This document shows positions 1-7,425 of a DNA stretch of 53,658 bases, in pieces. The stretch is from NCBI GenBank assembly GCA_903872505.1, contig CAIQKV010000103.1:1-53658 (forward strand). The letters run 5' to 3'. Below the pieces are notes generated by a model. The model had not been told where the DNA came from, made no database searches, and saw nothing but the letters and a program-made list of their open reading frames with translations. The stretch is from an uncultured Opitutia bacterium (GTDB lineage Bacteria > Verrucomicrobiota > Verrucomicrobiia > Opitutales > Opitutaceae). The translations under genes and the position numbers were made by a program. Each line of letters begins with the position of its first letter. Position 1 is the stretch's first letter.

Positions 1-49
1 AGCGGCGACGCGGCGTTAGGTTTCCGTAGGCAGGCATCCGAACCGCCTC

Positions 50-78
50 TTGACATATTTACTGACCGCACGTATTTT
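50..78 (+). promoter_or_regulatory. Predicted sigma-70 promoter of the PIG-L deacetylase gene
   Basis: A perfect -35 box TTGACA at 50-55 is followed after 17 bases by TATTTT at 73-78, which matches four of six -10 positions including TAT and the final T. Transcription would start near 85, about 27 bases before the GAGGAG ribosome binding site at 112-117. This is the clearest housekeeping promoter in the window. It is predicted from sequence only. Confidence 0.6.
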
Positions 79-109
79 ATGTCTCTAAACACTCCACAAC
101 GAAACCGGA

Positions 110-964
110 GTGAGGAGACCACCATGCCCCGACGCCGACATCTTCATTCCGGACGCCAGCTGCTCCGCCGCGGCCGCGCTCGCCCGCACGTCGCACCTGT
201 GCATCGCCGCCCACCAGGATGACATCGAAATCATGGCCTACCACGGCATCGCGGAGTGTTTCGGCCGCGCGGACAAGTGGTTCTCCGGGGTCGTGGTCAC
301 CAACGGGGCCACCAGCCCGCGCAGCGGGGCCTACGCGAAGTTTTCCGACCTTGAGATGCAGGCCGTGCGCCGCCGCGAGCAACGCAAGGCCGCCTACATT
401 GGTGACTACTCGATCCAGCTCCAGCTCGCGCATCCGACCGCCAGCGCCAAGGATCCGCGCCACGCCGACGTGTGCGCCGACCTGGTCGCCATTCTCTCCG
501 CGGCCCACCCCGAGGTGGTCTATCTCCATCAGCCGGCCGACAAGCACGACACCCACCTCGCCGTGCTGGCGCACGCGCTCGCCGCCCTGCGGGCGCTGCC
601 CGCGGACCGGCGCCCGGCGCGCGTGCTGGGCTGCGAGGTCTGGCGCGACCTCGACTGGATGTGCGACGCCGACAAGCAGGTGCTCGACGTGAGCGCGCAC
701 CCGAACCTGGCCGCCTCGCTCGTCGGCGTGTTCGATTCGCAGATCACCGGCGGCAAGCGCTACGATCTCGCCACCGCCGGCCGCCGCCTGGCGCACGCCA
801 CCTACCACGCCTCGCACGCCACCGACCAATTCACCAGCCTCAGCTGGGCGATGGATCTGACTCCGCTCGTCACCAACCCGGCGCTCTCGGTGCGGGACTA
901 CGCCCGCAGCTACGTCGAACGGTTCCAGCGCGACGTCGACGAGCGGCTCGCGCAGTTCTTCTGA
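110..964 (+). CDS. PIG-L family deacetylase
   Basis: The 284-residue protein belongs to the LmbE/PIG-L family of zinc-dependent N-acetylglucosamine deacetylases, which act on GlcNAc-linked sugars, bacillithiol or mycothiol precursors and similar substrates. The family signature AHQDD lies near residues 34-38, and a second metal-site motif HDTH follows around residue 145. The substrate cannot be read from the sequence. The frame is open from a GTG at 110, which has only a weak ribosome binding site. A much better site, GAGGAG at 112-117, is six bases upstream of ATG at 124, but that ATG is out of frame by one base (run of four C at 127-130). The gene stands alone behind its own promoter. Confidence 0.85.
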   Translation: MRRPPCPDADIFIPDASCSAAAALARTSHLCIAAHQDDIEIMAYHGIAECFGRADKWFSGVVVTNGATSPRSGAYAKFSDLEMQAVRRREQRKAAYIGDYSIQLQLAHPTASAKDPRHADVCADLVAILSAAHPEVVYLHQPADKHDTHLAVLAHALAALRALPADRRPARVLGCEVWRDLDWMCDADKQVLDVSAHPNLAASLVGVFDSQITGGKRYDLATAGRRLAHATYHASHATDQFTSLSWAMDLTPLVTNPALSVRDYARSYVERFQRDVDERLAQFF

Positions 965-977
965 CCGCGGCTGTCCC

Positions 978-994
978 ACCGGCCCTTGGCCGGT
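978..994 (+). terminator. Hairpin after the PIG-L gene
   Basis: ACCGGCC at 978-984 and GGCCGGT at 988-994 form a perfect seven-base stem with a three-base loop, 14 bases after the stop codon. There is no T-run behind it, so it may only stabilise the transcript end. The rest of the gap up to 1256 shows no convincing gene on either strand. Confidence 0.35.
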
Positions 995-1256
995 CAGCGC
1001 CATCGGGTTATCTTCCCACCCAGATCGGGGGCGCGAGAAACGGGAGGTCGCACGCCGCAGCGAACTGCCAAGCGGCAGAAGGCTCACGCTCGACCCGCTG
1101 GCCTCCTGCATCTGGTTGAACTCGTTTCGCTGCAGCGGGATATTGCCACCAACCACCCAGCCTGACCCCCCTCTCTCGCTTCTGGCGTGATTCCGTAAAT
1201 TCCCGCGGCTCGAAACCCGGGATCACGTCAGGGTCGTGAGTGGAACGGGAAAAACC

Positions 1257-2144
1257 ATGTCGCAAAAAAGGCGGAGTATTACCGTTGCGGTAGCCGCGTG
1301 GGCGGATAAATTGTTTAGTTCGTATTTATCCCTCCGAATCGTGAAATCCGAGGCGCCAAGGCAACCGAGTAAAAAAGTCAGGACGGCGTCCGTGAAGCGG
1401 AGCATCGCTGAGCGGAAGCGAGTCAGGTTGGAACTCCGCGTCTCCCAAGAGAACTTGCGCGCTCTTGCGGCCCGGTTGCTGGTGGTGCGGGAGGAGGAGC
1501 GCACCTTTTTGGCCCGGGAAATTCACGATGTGCTCGCCCAGGACTTGACCCGGCTGAAGATCGACTTGGTCTGGCTGCAGCGACGGCTGGCAAAAACCCG
1601 GCCCGGTCTCGCCGCGCGGCGCCTGGTGGCCCGCGTCGCCGAGATGAACCAGATGGCGGCCAGGGTGTTGCATAGCGTGCAGCGGATTGCCACGGGGCTG
1701 CGGCCCGTGGTGCTGGACAGCCTGGGGCTGTGCGCCGCCGTGGCCTGGCAAGCCCGCGACTTTCAGGACCACAGCAAGATTCAATGCCGCGCGAGCGTGC
1801 CGGACGACGAACTGACGGTGAGTCGCGATGCCGCCACGACCGCGTTTCGCATCCTGCAGGAGTCCTTGACCAACGTGCAACGGCACGCCCATGCCACCCG
1901 CGTGGAGGTCTCGCTCCGCCTCGAGGCCGGCCCATGGCTCCTCCTCCGGGTCGAAGACAACGGTCGCGGCATCCGGGCCCAGCAGTTGCGCGACCCTCGG
2001 TCGATTGGGCTGGTGGGCATGCGGGAGCGGGCGCTGTTGCTGGGTGGACAGCTGAAAATCCTGAGCCACTCGGGTGCGGGCACCGTCATTGAAATGCGGG
2101 TTCCCGCCTGGGCCGGCGTGCCGGCCGGAAAGCAGGCCCGATGA
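1257..2144 (+). CDS. NarL-type sensor histidine kinase without a sensor domain
   Basis: The 295-residue protein is a HisKA_3/HATPase kinase. The phospho-acceptor motif REIHD puts the histidine at residue 90, the N-box ESLTNVQRH is near 203-211, and the ATP-lid motif DNGRG is at 234-238. The first 60 residues are basic and contain no transmembrane, PAS or GAF domain, so the signal must come from a partner or the gene has lost its 5' part. ATG at 1257 is preferred; GTG at 1236 would add seven residues. The stop codon overlaps the start of the response regulator (ATGA), so the pair is translationally coupled. Confidence 0.85.
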   Translation: MSQKRRSITVAVAAWADKLFSSYLSLRIVKSEAPRQPSKKVRTASVKRSIAERKRVRLELRVSQENLRALAARLLVVREEERTFLAREIHDVLAQDLTRLKIDLVWLQRRLAKTRPGLAARRLVARVAEMNQMAARVLHSVQRIATGLRPVVLDSLGLCAAVAWQARDFQDHSKIQCRASVPDDELTVSRDAATTAFRILQESLTNVQRHAHATRVEVSLRLEAGPWLLLRVEDNGRGIRAQQLRDPRSIGLVGMRERALLLGGQLKILSHSGAGTVIEMRVPAWAGVPAGKQAR

Positions 2145-2764
2145 AAATCCTGCTCGCAGACGATCATGCCGTCGTGCGCAAAGGCCTGCGGCAAATCCTG
2201 GCCGAGGACTATCCCGACGCGCAATTCAGCGAGACGGCCAGCACCGCCGCGACCCTCGACCTCGTGTCCCGGAGACGCTGGGACGTGCTGGTCCTGGATA
2301 TTTTCATGCCGGGCCGCACCGGTTTGGAAGTGCTGCACGAGGCGCGCCGCCTGCGGCCGGAACTGCCGGTGCTGGTGGTGAGCAGTGCACCCGAAGAGCA
2401 GATCGCGGTGCGGGTCTTGCAAGCCGGCGCCAGTGGCTACCTCAACAAGGCGACGGCGGCCGAGGAGTTGGTCCGGGCCATCCGCCGGTTGCTGGCGGGC
2501 GGCCGCTACGTCGGCCCGACGCTGGCCGAGCGCCTCGCGGCGGAAATCAGCCAGTCGGGCCGCTCGCCGACCGGCCGGTTGTCGGACCGGGAATTTGCCG
2601 TGTTGCACCTGCTGTTGGCGGGGCGCTCCATCAAGGAAATCGCCGCGGAACTCTCGCTGAGCGGGAAGACCGTAAGCACCTACCACACGCGCATCTGGGA
2701 AAAACTCGGCGTGCGCAACGACGTCGAGCTGGTCCAATACGCGGTCGAGCACGGGCTGAAGTGA
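2141..2764 (+). CDS. NarL/FixJ-type response regulator
   Basis: The 207-residue DNA-binding regulator pairs with the kinase whose stop codon it overlaps by four bases. The N-terminal receiver has the acidic pair at residues 7-8, the phospho-acceptor Asp53 in VLDIFMP and the switch Lys103. A LuxR-type helix-turn-helix fills residues 145-207, with the LSDREFAVLHLL and IKEIAAELSLSGKTVSTY motifs. Phosphorylation by the upstream kinase would drive dimerisation and promoter binding; the target genes are not evident. The stop is followed after six bases by a heptad repeat array. Confidence 0.9.
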   Translation: MKILLADDHAVVRKGLRQILAEDYPDAQFSETASTAATLDLVSRRRWDVLVLDIFMPGRTGLEVLHEARRLRPELPVLVVSSAPEEQIAVRVLQAGASGYLNKATAAEELVRAIRRLLAGGRYVGPTLAERLAAEISQSGRSPTGRLSDREFAVLHLLLAGRSIKEIAAELSLSGKTVSTYHTRIWEKLGVRNDVELVQYAVEHGLK

Positions 2765-2770
2765 TGGCGA

Positions 2771-2805
2771 AAGGCTGAAGGCTGAGGGCTAAAGGCTGAA
2801 GGCAA
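2771..2805 (+). repeat. Left arm: five tandem heptads
   Basis: Five consecutive seven-base words, AAGGCTG, AAGGCTG, AGGGCTA, AAGGCTG and AAGGCAA, start six bases after the response regulator stop codon and end five bases before the start of the four-helix-bundle pseudogene. The same words appear inverted at 3249-3285, so the two arrays could pair around the pseudogene. Confidence 0.8.
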
Positions 2806-2809
2806 GAAC

Positions 2810-3168
2810 ATGAGCAACGATCCACCCGATCTGAAAATCCGAACTAAAGACTACGCGTTGCGGATTATTCGAATGTATACCGAATTGCCAAAAAAAACGA
2901 CACGGTAGCGCAGGTGTTGGGAAGGTAAGTTCTGCGGTCAGGCACCGCGGTCGGCGCGAATTACCGCGAAGCTTCGCGCAGCCGGTCCAAAGCCGAATTG
3001 GTTGCCAAAGTCGGCGACTCGCTCAAGGAAATCGCCGAGAGCGAGCATTGGTGTGAACTCCTGGTCGAGAGTGGTCGCGTCTCGGTGCCGAAGATGGCCG
3101 GCCTGTTGGATGAAACGCGCCAACTCATCGCCATCTTCACGACGATCGCGAAAAAGGCTAAAAGCTGA
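2810..3168 (+). pseudogene. Broken four-helix-bundle (S23/IVP-like) protein gene
   Basis: Starting at ATG 2810 the frame reads a typical beginning of the four-helix-bundle family related to 23S rRNA intervening-sequence proteins (about 115-120 residues): DLKIRTKDYALRIIRMYTELPK. It then hits a TAG at 2906 after an eight-A run at 2890-2897. Shifting frame in this run restores the family sequence, except for a TAA at 2926-2928 where members usually have Gln (G-R-stop-V-L-R-S-G). Beyond it the frame is intact to the stop at 3166-3168, with the signature GTAVGANYREA, then SKAELVAKVGDSLKE and a C-terminal LIAIFTTIAKKAK. One frameshift plus one nonsense codon make it non-functional. Its function in other genomes is unknown. 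Confidence 0.85.
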
Positions 3169-3285
3169 ACGGAAAGGCGGAAGGTGGAGAAAGGCGGAAG
3201 CCGGAAGGCAAGAGGCGGAAGTGGGATTCAACGGGTCGGCAAACAGCTTCTTCTGCCTTAAGCCTTCAGCCTTTTGCCTTCCTTT
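3154..3285. repeat. Right flank of the four-helix-bundle unit
   Basis: From the pseudogene's 3' end to about 3230 the sequence is a degenerate run of purine-rich words (AAAGGCGG, AAGGTGG, AAGCCGG, AAGGCAA, GAGGCGG). At 3249-3285 the complementary pyrimidine-rich heptads follow (TTCTGCC TTAAGCC TTCAGCC TTTTGCC). These are the inverted counterpart of the left arm at 2771-2805. The remaining gap up to 3359 shows no gene. Confidence 0.75.
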
Positions 3286-3359
3286 GTAGGCTGCGGCCTA
3301 CACGAGTTATCAGCCACGCGGCATTCGCGGGGGCGCGGACCCGCGGTTACCTTGCCGGC

Positions 3360-3779
3360 ATGAAGACCGGTGCTGCGGCTGTGCGTCCGTTGACCCTGCT
3401 GCGCGTCGTGGTCGCGGACAGCGGGATTTCCGTCAACGACAGCCTCACGGCCCTGTTGTCCGAATTCGATGGCGTCAGTGTGCTGGGGTGTGTCCAGGAG
3501 CCGGCCAAGGTGCTCGCGCTGGTGCAGGCGGCGCAACCCGACGTGGTGATTCTCGATCTGCAAACCGAGCCGGGAACCGCGCTGCAGACGCTGAAGCAAA
3601 TCAAGCACCCCCGTGCGCCGGTGGTGATCGTGCTCTCGGATTACGATCTGCCGCCCCTCCGGCAGGCCGCCCTCGCGGCCGGCGCGGATCATTTCCTCAT
3701 CAAGGCGACGGAATCCGGGCGCCTGCAGAAAGTGCTGCAGGCGCTGGCGCGAAAATCGCGGAAAGTGAAGCGGACATGA
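3360..3779 (+). CDS. Single-domain response regulator (CheY-like)
   Basis: The 139-residue protein is only a receiver domain. Asp20 supplies part of the acidic pocket (VADSG; the usual second acid is Ser), Asp66 in VVILDLQTE is the likely phospho-acceptor and Lys115 in FLIKAT is the switch lysine. With no output domain it probably shuttles phosphate or acts by protein contact. The stop codon overlaps the ATG of the large membrane kinase at 3776 (ATGA), so the two are probably made together and may be partners. Confidence 0.85.
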   Translation: MKTGAAAVRPLTLLRVVVADSGISVNDSLTALLSEFDGVSVLGCVQEPAKVLALVQAAQPDVVILDLQTEPGTALQTLKQIKHPRAPVVIVLSDYDLPPLRQAALAAGADHFLIKATESGRLQKVLQALARKSRKVKRT

Positions 3780-6700
3780 CCCCGGAGCGCCCAACCCCTT
3801 CAGCGCAGTTGGCCCCACTCGCGGCTCGGCTCGCGGGCGCGCTGGCCGTGCTGGTCGGCGCCGTGGTGCTCACCGGCTGGGCGCTCGATCTTGCGCCGTT
3901 GAAAAGCGTCCTGCCGGGCTGGGTCACCATGAAGCCGAATACGGCCGGCGCCTTCATCCTGACCGGGCTGGCGCTGCTGTTATCTTCCGCCTTCCGCCTT
4001 CCGCCATGGTGCGCCCGCCTCGCCCAGCTCTGTGCCCTGCTCGCCGGACTGATCGGGTTGCTTTCGCTGGCCGAGTACATCTTCGGGTGGCATCCCGGCT
4101 TCGACCAGTGGCTGTTCCCCGAGCCGGCGGGCGCGGTCGGCACCTCGGATTTGGGGCGCATGGCACCGGACACGGCCCTGTGTTTCACGCTGTTCGCCGC
4201 GGGATTCGAGATCGCCCGCCGCCCGCGTCAGACGACGGGAACCTTGACCGCTGCCATGCTGTTCGGCTCGGCGATCACGGCCGTGGCCTTGATTGAAATA
4301 TTTTCCTACTGCGCGCCGACCCTTCGCACCTATGGCTGGGGCGGCCTGACGATGATGGCGCTGCCCACGGCAGTCGTGTTTGCGGCGCTGGGCGCGGCGC
4401 TGATCGGGATCGCGGGGCGGGGCAAAACGTCGGCGGCAAACTCGCCGGCCCAGCCCAGCGGAGCCTCACGCTCTGGTGGCGGGCGGACGCTCCTGCTGGT
4501 CTTCGCCCTGCTGGCGACAGCCATCATCGCTGCCGGGACTTTCTATCTGCGGAGATACGAGCGGCAATTCCGCAGCGACGCGGAGCAGCGGCTCTCCGCC
4601 ATTGCCGATTTGAAGGCGAGCGAGCTGAAACTGTGGCGCAGGGAACGGCTGGGAGACGGCTCCATCTTATTCCAAAACTCCGCCTTCTCCACCCTGGTGC
4701 GGCGCTTTCTGGAGAAGCCGGAGGACACGGGCGCCCAACACCAGCTGCAGCAATGGATCGAGAAAATCCAGGGGCACTGTGGTTATGACCGGGTTGGCCT
4801 GCTGGATGCTCACGGCGTCACCCGCCTGTCATCGCCCGCCGGACTGACACCGGCCAGTGCTGACATTGCGCGCGGTGCCGCCGAGGTCCTGCGGTCCGGC
4901 TCGATGAGGTTTCAGGACTTTTACGGCAACGAACAGGACCAGCGCGTCTATCTGGCGATTCTGGTGCCCATTTTCGACGAAGCCGGCGCCCATCAGCCAT
5001 TGGGCACGGTCGTCCTGCGGATCGACCCGACGTCTTATCTTTATCCCTTCATCCAGGGCTGGCCGGTCCCCGCCCAAACCGCCGAGACGCTGCTCTTCCG
5101 CCAGGATGGCAACGATGTCCTGTATTTGAATGACCTTCGATTCCGGCCGGGCGCGGCCCTCGTCCTGCGACTTCCAGCCAGCCGAACCGATCTACCGGCC
5201 GCCAGGGCAGCCCGGGGGCAAAGGGGAATCATGCAGGGCAGCGACTATCGCGGCGTGCAGGTCTTGGCCGACCTGCGCGGCATTCCCGATTCGCCCTGGT
5301 TCATGGTGGCCAAGATGGACCTCGCGGAAATCTATGAGCCGATCCGGGGACATCTCTGGCAAGTGGTCGCGATGATCGGGATCATGCTCTTCTGGACCGC
5401 AGCCGGCGTGGGGTTGGTTTGGCGGCAGCAGCGCCTGCGGCTCTTGCAGGCAAATTATGAGTCGGAGCTGGCCCGCTCGCAGCTGGCCGCGATTGTGGAA
5501 TCCTCCGACGATGCCATCATCGGCAAGGATCTGACCGGCCACATTACCAGCTGGAATGCGGGGGCGGAGAAATTATTCGGCTATGCCGCGGGCGAAATGG
5601 TGGGAACCACCGTCGCCCGGTTGCTGCCGCCAGACCGGTTGGCTGAAGAGGAGATGATGGCCCGGCGGATCGGGCAAGGCGAACGGGTGCCGAACTTTGA
5701 TACCGTGCGGCTGGCAAAAGGCGGCCGGCCGCTCGACGTCTCCGTCACCGCCTCGCCGATCCGCAACGCCGCTGGCTCGTTGGTCGGCGCGTCGAAGGTG
5801 GTGCACGACATCTCCGTCCGCTTGCGGGCGGAAGAGCAGCAGCGCGCTTCCGAGATTCGTTATCGCCGGCTCTTTGAGGCGGCCAAGGATGGCATTTTGA
5901 TCGTCGATGCCGAGACCGGGATGATCGTGGATGTGAATCCGTTCCTGATCGAGTTGCTGGGTGTCACGCGCGAGGTGTTCCTCGGCAAGAAGGTCTGGGA
6001 GCTGGGCTTCTTCAAGGACCTCATCGCCAACGAGGCCAACTTCGCGGAGCTGCAGCAGAAGAAATACATCCGCTACGAAGACATGGCGCTGGAGGGCCAC
6101 GACGGCAGGCGGCACGAGGTGGAGTTCGTCAGCAATGTCTATCTGGCGAACCATCAGAAGGTGATCCAGTGCAACATCCGCGACATCTCCGAACGGGTGA
6201 AGGCGCAGAGGTTGATCGCACAGCTCAACGCCGGGTTGGAGCAGCGCGTCCGCGAGCGCACCGCGGAACTCGAGGCGGCCAACCAGGAACTCGAGGCGTT
6301 TTCCTACTCGGTGTCGCACGATTTGCGCACGCCGCTGCGGGCGTTGGACGGCTTCAGCCTCGCCCTGGCGGAAGACTACGCCGGAAAACTGGACGAGAAG
6401 GCGCTGAACTACCTGCAACGCATCCGGACCGGCAGCCAGCGGATGGCGGAGTTGATTGATGATCTGCTCAACCTGTCCCGCCTGTCGCGGGAGGCGATGC
6501 ACCGCGAGCGCGTGGATCTGACGGCGCTGGCCCAGGCGGTGGGCGCGGAACTGTCGCGCGCGAATCCCGGGCGCGCGGTCGAGTTGGTCGTGGCGCCGGC
6601 GCTGGCGGCCGAGGCGGACGTCCGGATGCTGCGGGTGGTGCTGACCAACCTGCTGGACAATGCCTGGAAGTTCACGCGCAAGCACGCGGCGGCCCGCGTG

Positions 6701-6985
6701 GAGGTGGGCGCAGTCACCGACCCCGGAACGCCCGACGCCCCAGCCTCCGGCCCGGTCTTCTTCGTGCGCGACAACGGGGCCGGGTTCGACATGACCTATG
6801 CGGACAAACTCTTCAACCCGTTCCAGCGCCTGCACAACACCGCAGAGTTTGAGGGCAACGGGATCGGGCTGGCCCTGGTGCAGCGCATCGTCCGCCGCCA
6901 TGGCGGCCGCATCTGGGCCGAAAGCGCCATCGGCCGGGGCACGACCATCCATTTCACGTTGGAAAAGAAAGGCACTGAATCATGA
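3776..6985 (+). CDS. Membrane-bound PAS sensor histidine kinase
   Basis: The 1069-residue kinase starts with an integral membrane block of about six hydrophobic segments in residues 15-220, then a further membrane helix near 240-260. A presumed extracytoplasmic sensor domain follows (about 262-525, Cache-like in layout), then another membrane helix at about 527-550. Two PAS domains come next (about 570-690 and 695-815). The HisKA motif SYSVSHDLRTPLRALDGF has its histidine at residue 848, with HATPase motifs NLLDNAWKF, DNGAGFDM and GIGLAL behind it. The kinase core resembles those paired with Rcp1-type receivers, and such a receiver starts within the stop codon at 6982. An upstream extension of the same frame to 3488 only overlaps the preceding regulator, so ATG 3776 is the start. 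Confidence 0.85.
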   Translation: MTPERPTPSAQLAPLAARLAGALAVLVGAVVLTGWALDLAPLKSVLPGWVTMKPNTAGAFILTGLALLLSSAFRLPPWCARLAQLCALLAGLIGLLSLAEYIFGWHPGFDQWLFPEPAGAVGTSDLGRMAPDTALCFTLFAAGFEIARRPRQTTGTLTAAMLFGSAITAVALIEIFSYCAPTLRTYGWGGLTMMALPTAVVFAALGAALIGIAGRGKTSAANSPAQPSGASRSGGGRTLLLVFALLATAIIAAGTFYLRRYERQFRSDAEQRLSAIADLKASELKLWRRERLGDGSILFQNSAFSTLVRRFLEKPEDTGAQHQLQQWIEKIQGHCGYDRVGLLDAHGVTRLSSPAGLTPASADIARGAAEVLRSGSMRFQDFYGNEQDQRVYLAILVPIFDEAGAHQPLGTVVLRIDPTSYLYPFIQGWPVPAQTAETLLFRQDGNDVLYLNDLRFRPGAALVLRLPASRTDLPAARAARGQRGIMQGSDYRGVQVLADLRGIPDSPWFMVAKMDLAEIYEPIRGHLWQVVAMIGIMLFWTAAGVGLVWRQQRLRLLQANYESELARSQLAAIVESSDDAIIGKDLTGHITSWNAGAEKLFGYAAGEMVGTTVARLLPPDRLAEEEMMARRIGQGERVPNFDTVRLAKGGRPLDVSVTASPIRNAAGSLVGASKVVHDISVRLRAEEQQRASEIRYRRLFEAAKDGILIVDAETGMIVDVNPFLIELLGVTREVFLGKKVWELGFFKDLIANEANFAELQQKKYIRYEDMALEGHDGRRHEVEFVSNVYLANHQKVIQCNIRDISERVKAQRLIAQLNAGLEQRVRERTAELEAANQELEAFSYSVSHDLRTPLRALDGFSLALAEDYAGKLDEKALNYLQRIRTGSQRMAELIDDLLNLSRLSREAMHRERVDLTALAQAVGAELSRANPGRAVELVVAPALAAEADVRMLRVVLTNLLDNAWKFTRKHAAARVEVGAVTDPGTPDAPASGPVFFVRDNGAGFDMTYADKLFNPFQRLHNTAEFEGNGIGLALVQRIVRRHGGRIWAESAIGRGTTIHFTLEKKGTES
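3984..4005 (+). repeat. Heptad repeat inside the membrane kinase gene
   Basis: Three tandem CTTCCGC words lie within codons for a short loop (SSAFRLPPW) between predicted membrane helices. On the opposite strand the word is GGCGGAA, one of the words in the repeats at 3174-3230 less than 1 kb away. Seven bases times three is 21, so the reading frame is kept. Confidence 0.55.
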
Positions 6986-7425
6986 ACGAAAAAACCATCC
7001 TGCTCGTGGAAGACAACCCCGACGATGTGGCGCTCACGCGGCGGGTGTTTGAAAAGCACCGCATCGGCAACCAGATCGTGGAGGCGCACGACGGCGTCGA
7101 GGCGCTCGACTACCTCTTTGGCACCGGGGCGCACGCCGGCCGCGACCTCAGCCAGCAGCCCAAGCTGATCCTGCTGGACATCAAGCTGCCCAAGGTGGAC
7201 GGCATTGAAGTGCTGCGCCGCATCCGCCGCGATCCGCGCACGCGGCTGCAGCCGGTGGTCATCCTCACGTCGTCGAAGGAGGAGAAAGACGTCGTGACCA
7301 GCTACGCCCTCGGCGCCAACAGCTACGTGCGCAAGCCGGTGGACTTTGTGGAATTTTCCGAGGCCATCCGCCTGCTCGGCCTCTACTGGCTCCTGTTCAA
7401 CGAAACGCCCCCCCCCGGTAAATAA
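6982..7425 (+). CDS. Rcp1-like single-domain response regulator
   Basis: The 147-residue receiver is of the Rcp1 type usually found beside phytochrome-like kinases. Acidic residues Glu10, Asp11, Asp14 and Asp15 sit in LLVEDNPDDV. Asp66 in LILLDIKLPKVDG is the phospho-acceptor, and the Lys in SYVRKPVDF is the switch lysine. The C-terminal LGLYWLLFNE motif is characteristic of this subgroup. The start overlaps the stop of the upstream kinase (ATGA), and the next gene's GTG follows the stop codon immediately, so three genes form one translationally coupled string. Confidence 0.9.
   Translation: MNEKTILLVEDNPDDVALTRRVFEKHRIGNQIVEAHDGVEALDYLFGTGAHAGRDLSQQPKLILLDIKLPKVDGIEVLRRIRRDPRTRLQPVVILTSSKEEKDVVTSYALGANSYVRKPVDFVEFSEAIRLLGLYWLLFNETPPPGK

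Noticed and set aside
77..1156. Minus-strand open frame opposite the PIG-L gene
   Set aside because: Shadow of the plus-strand gene with biased composition and no known domain.
2938..3231. Minus-strand open frame over the four-helix-bundle remnant
   Set aside because: It is the complement of the decayed gene, which shows clear family motifs on the plus strand.
3488..3775. N-terminal extension of the membrane kinase
   Set aside because: It only overlaps the single-domain response regulator out of frame; ATG 3776 is coupled to that gene's stop and gives a normal membrane start.
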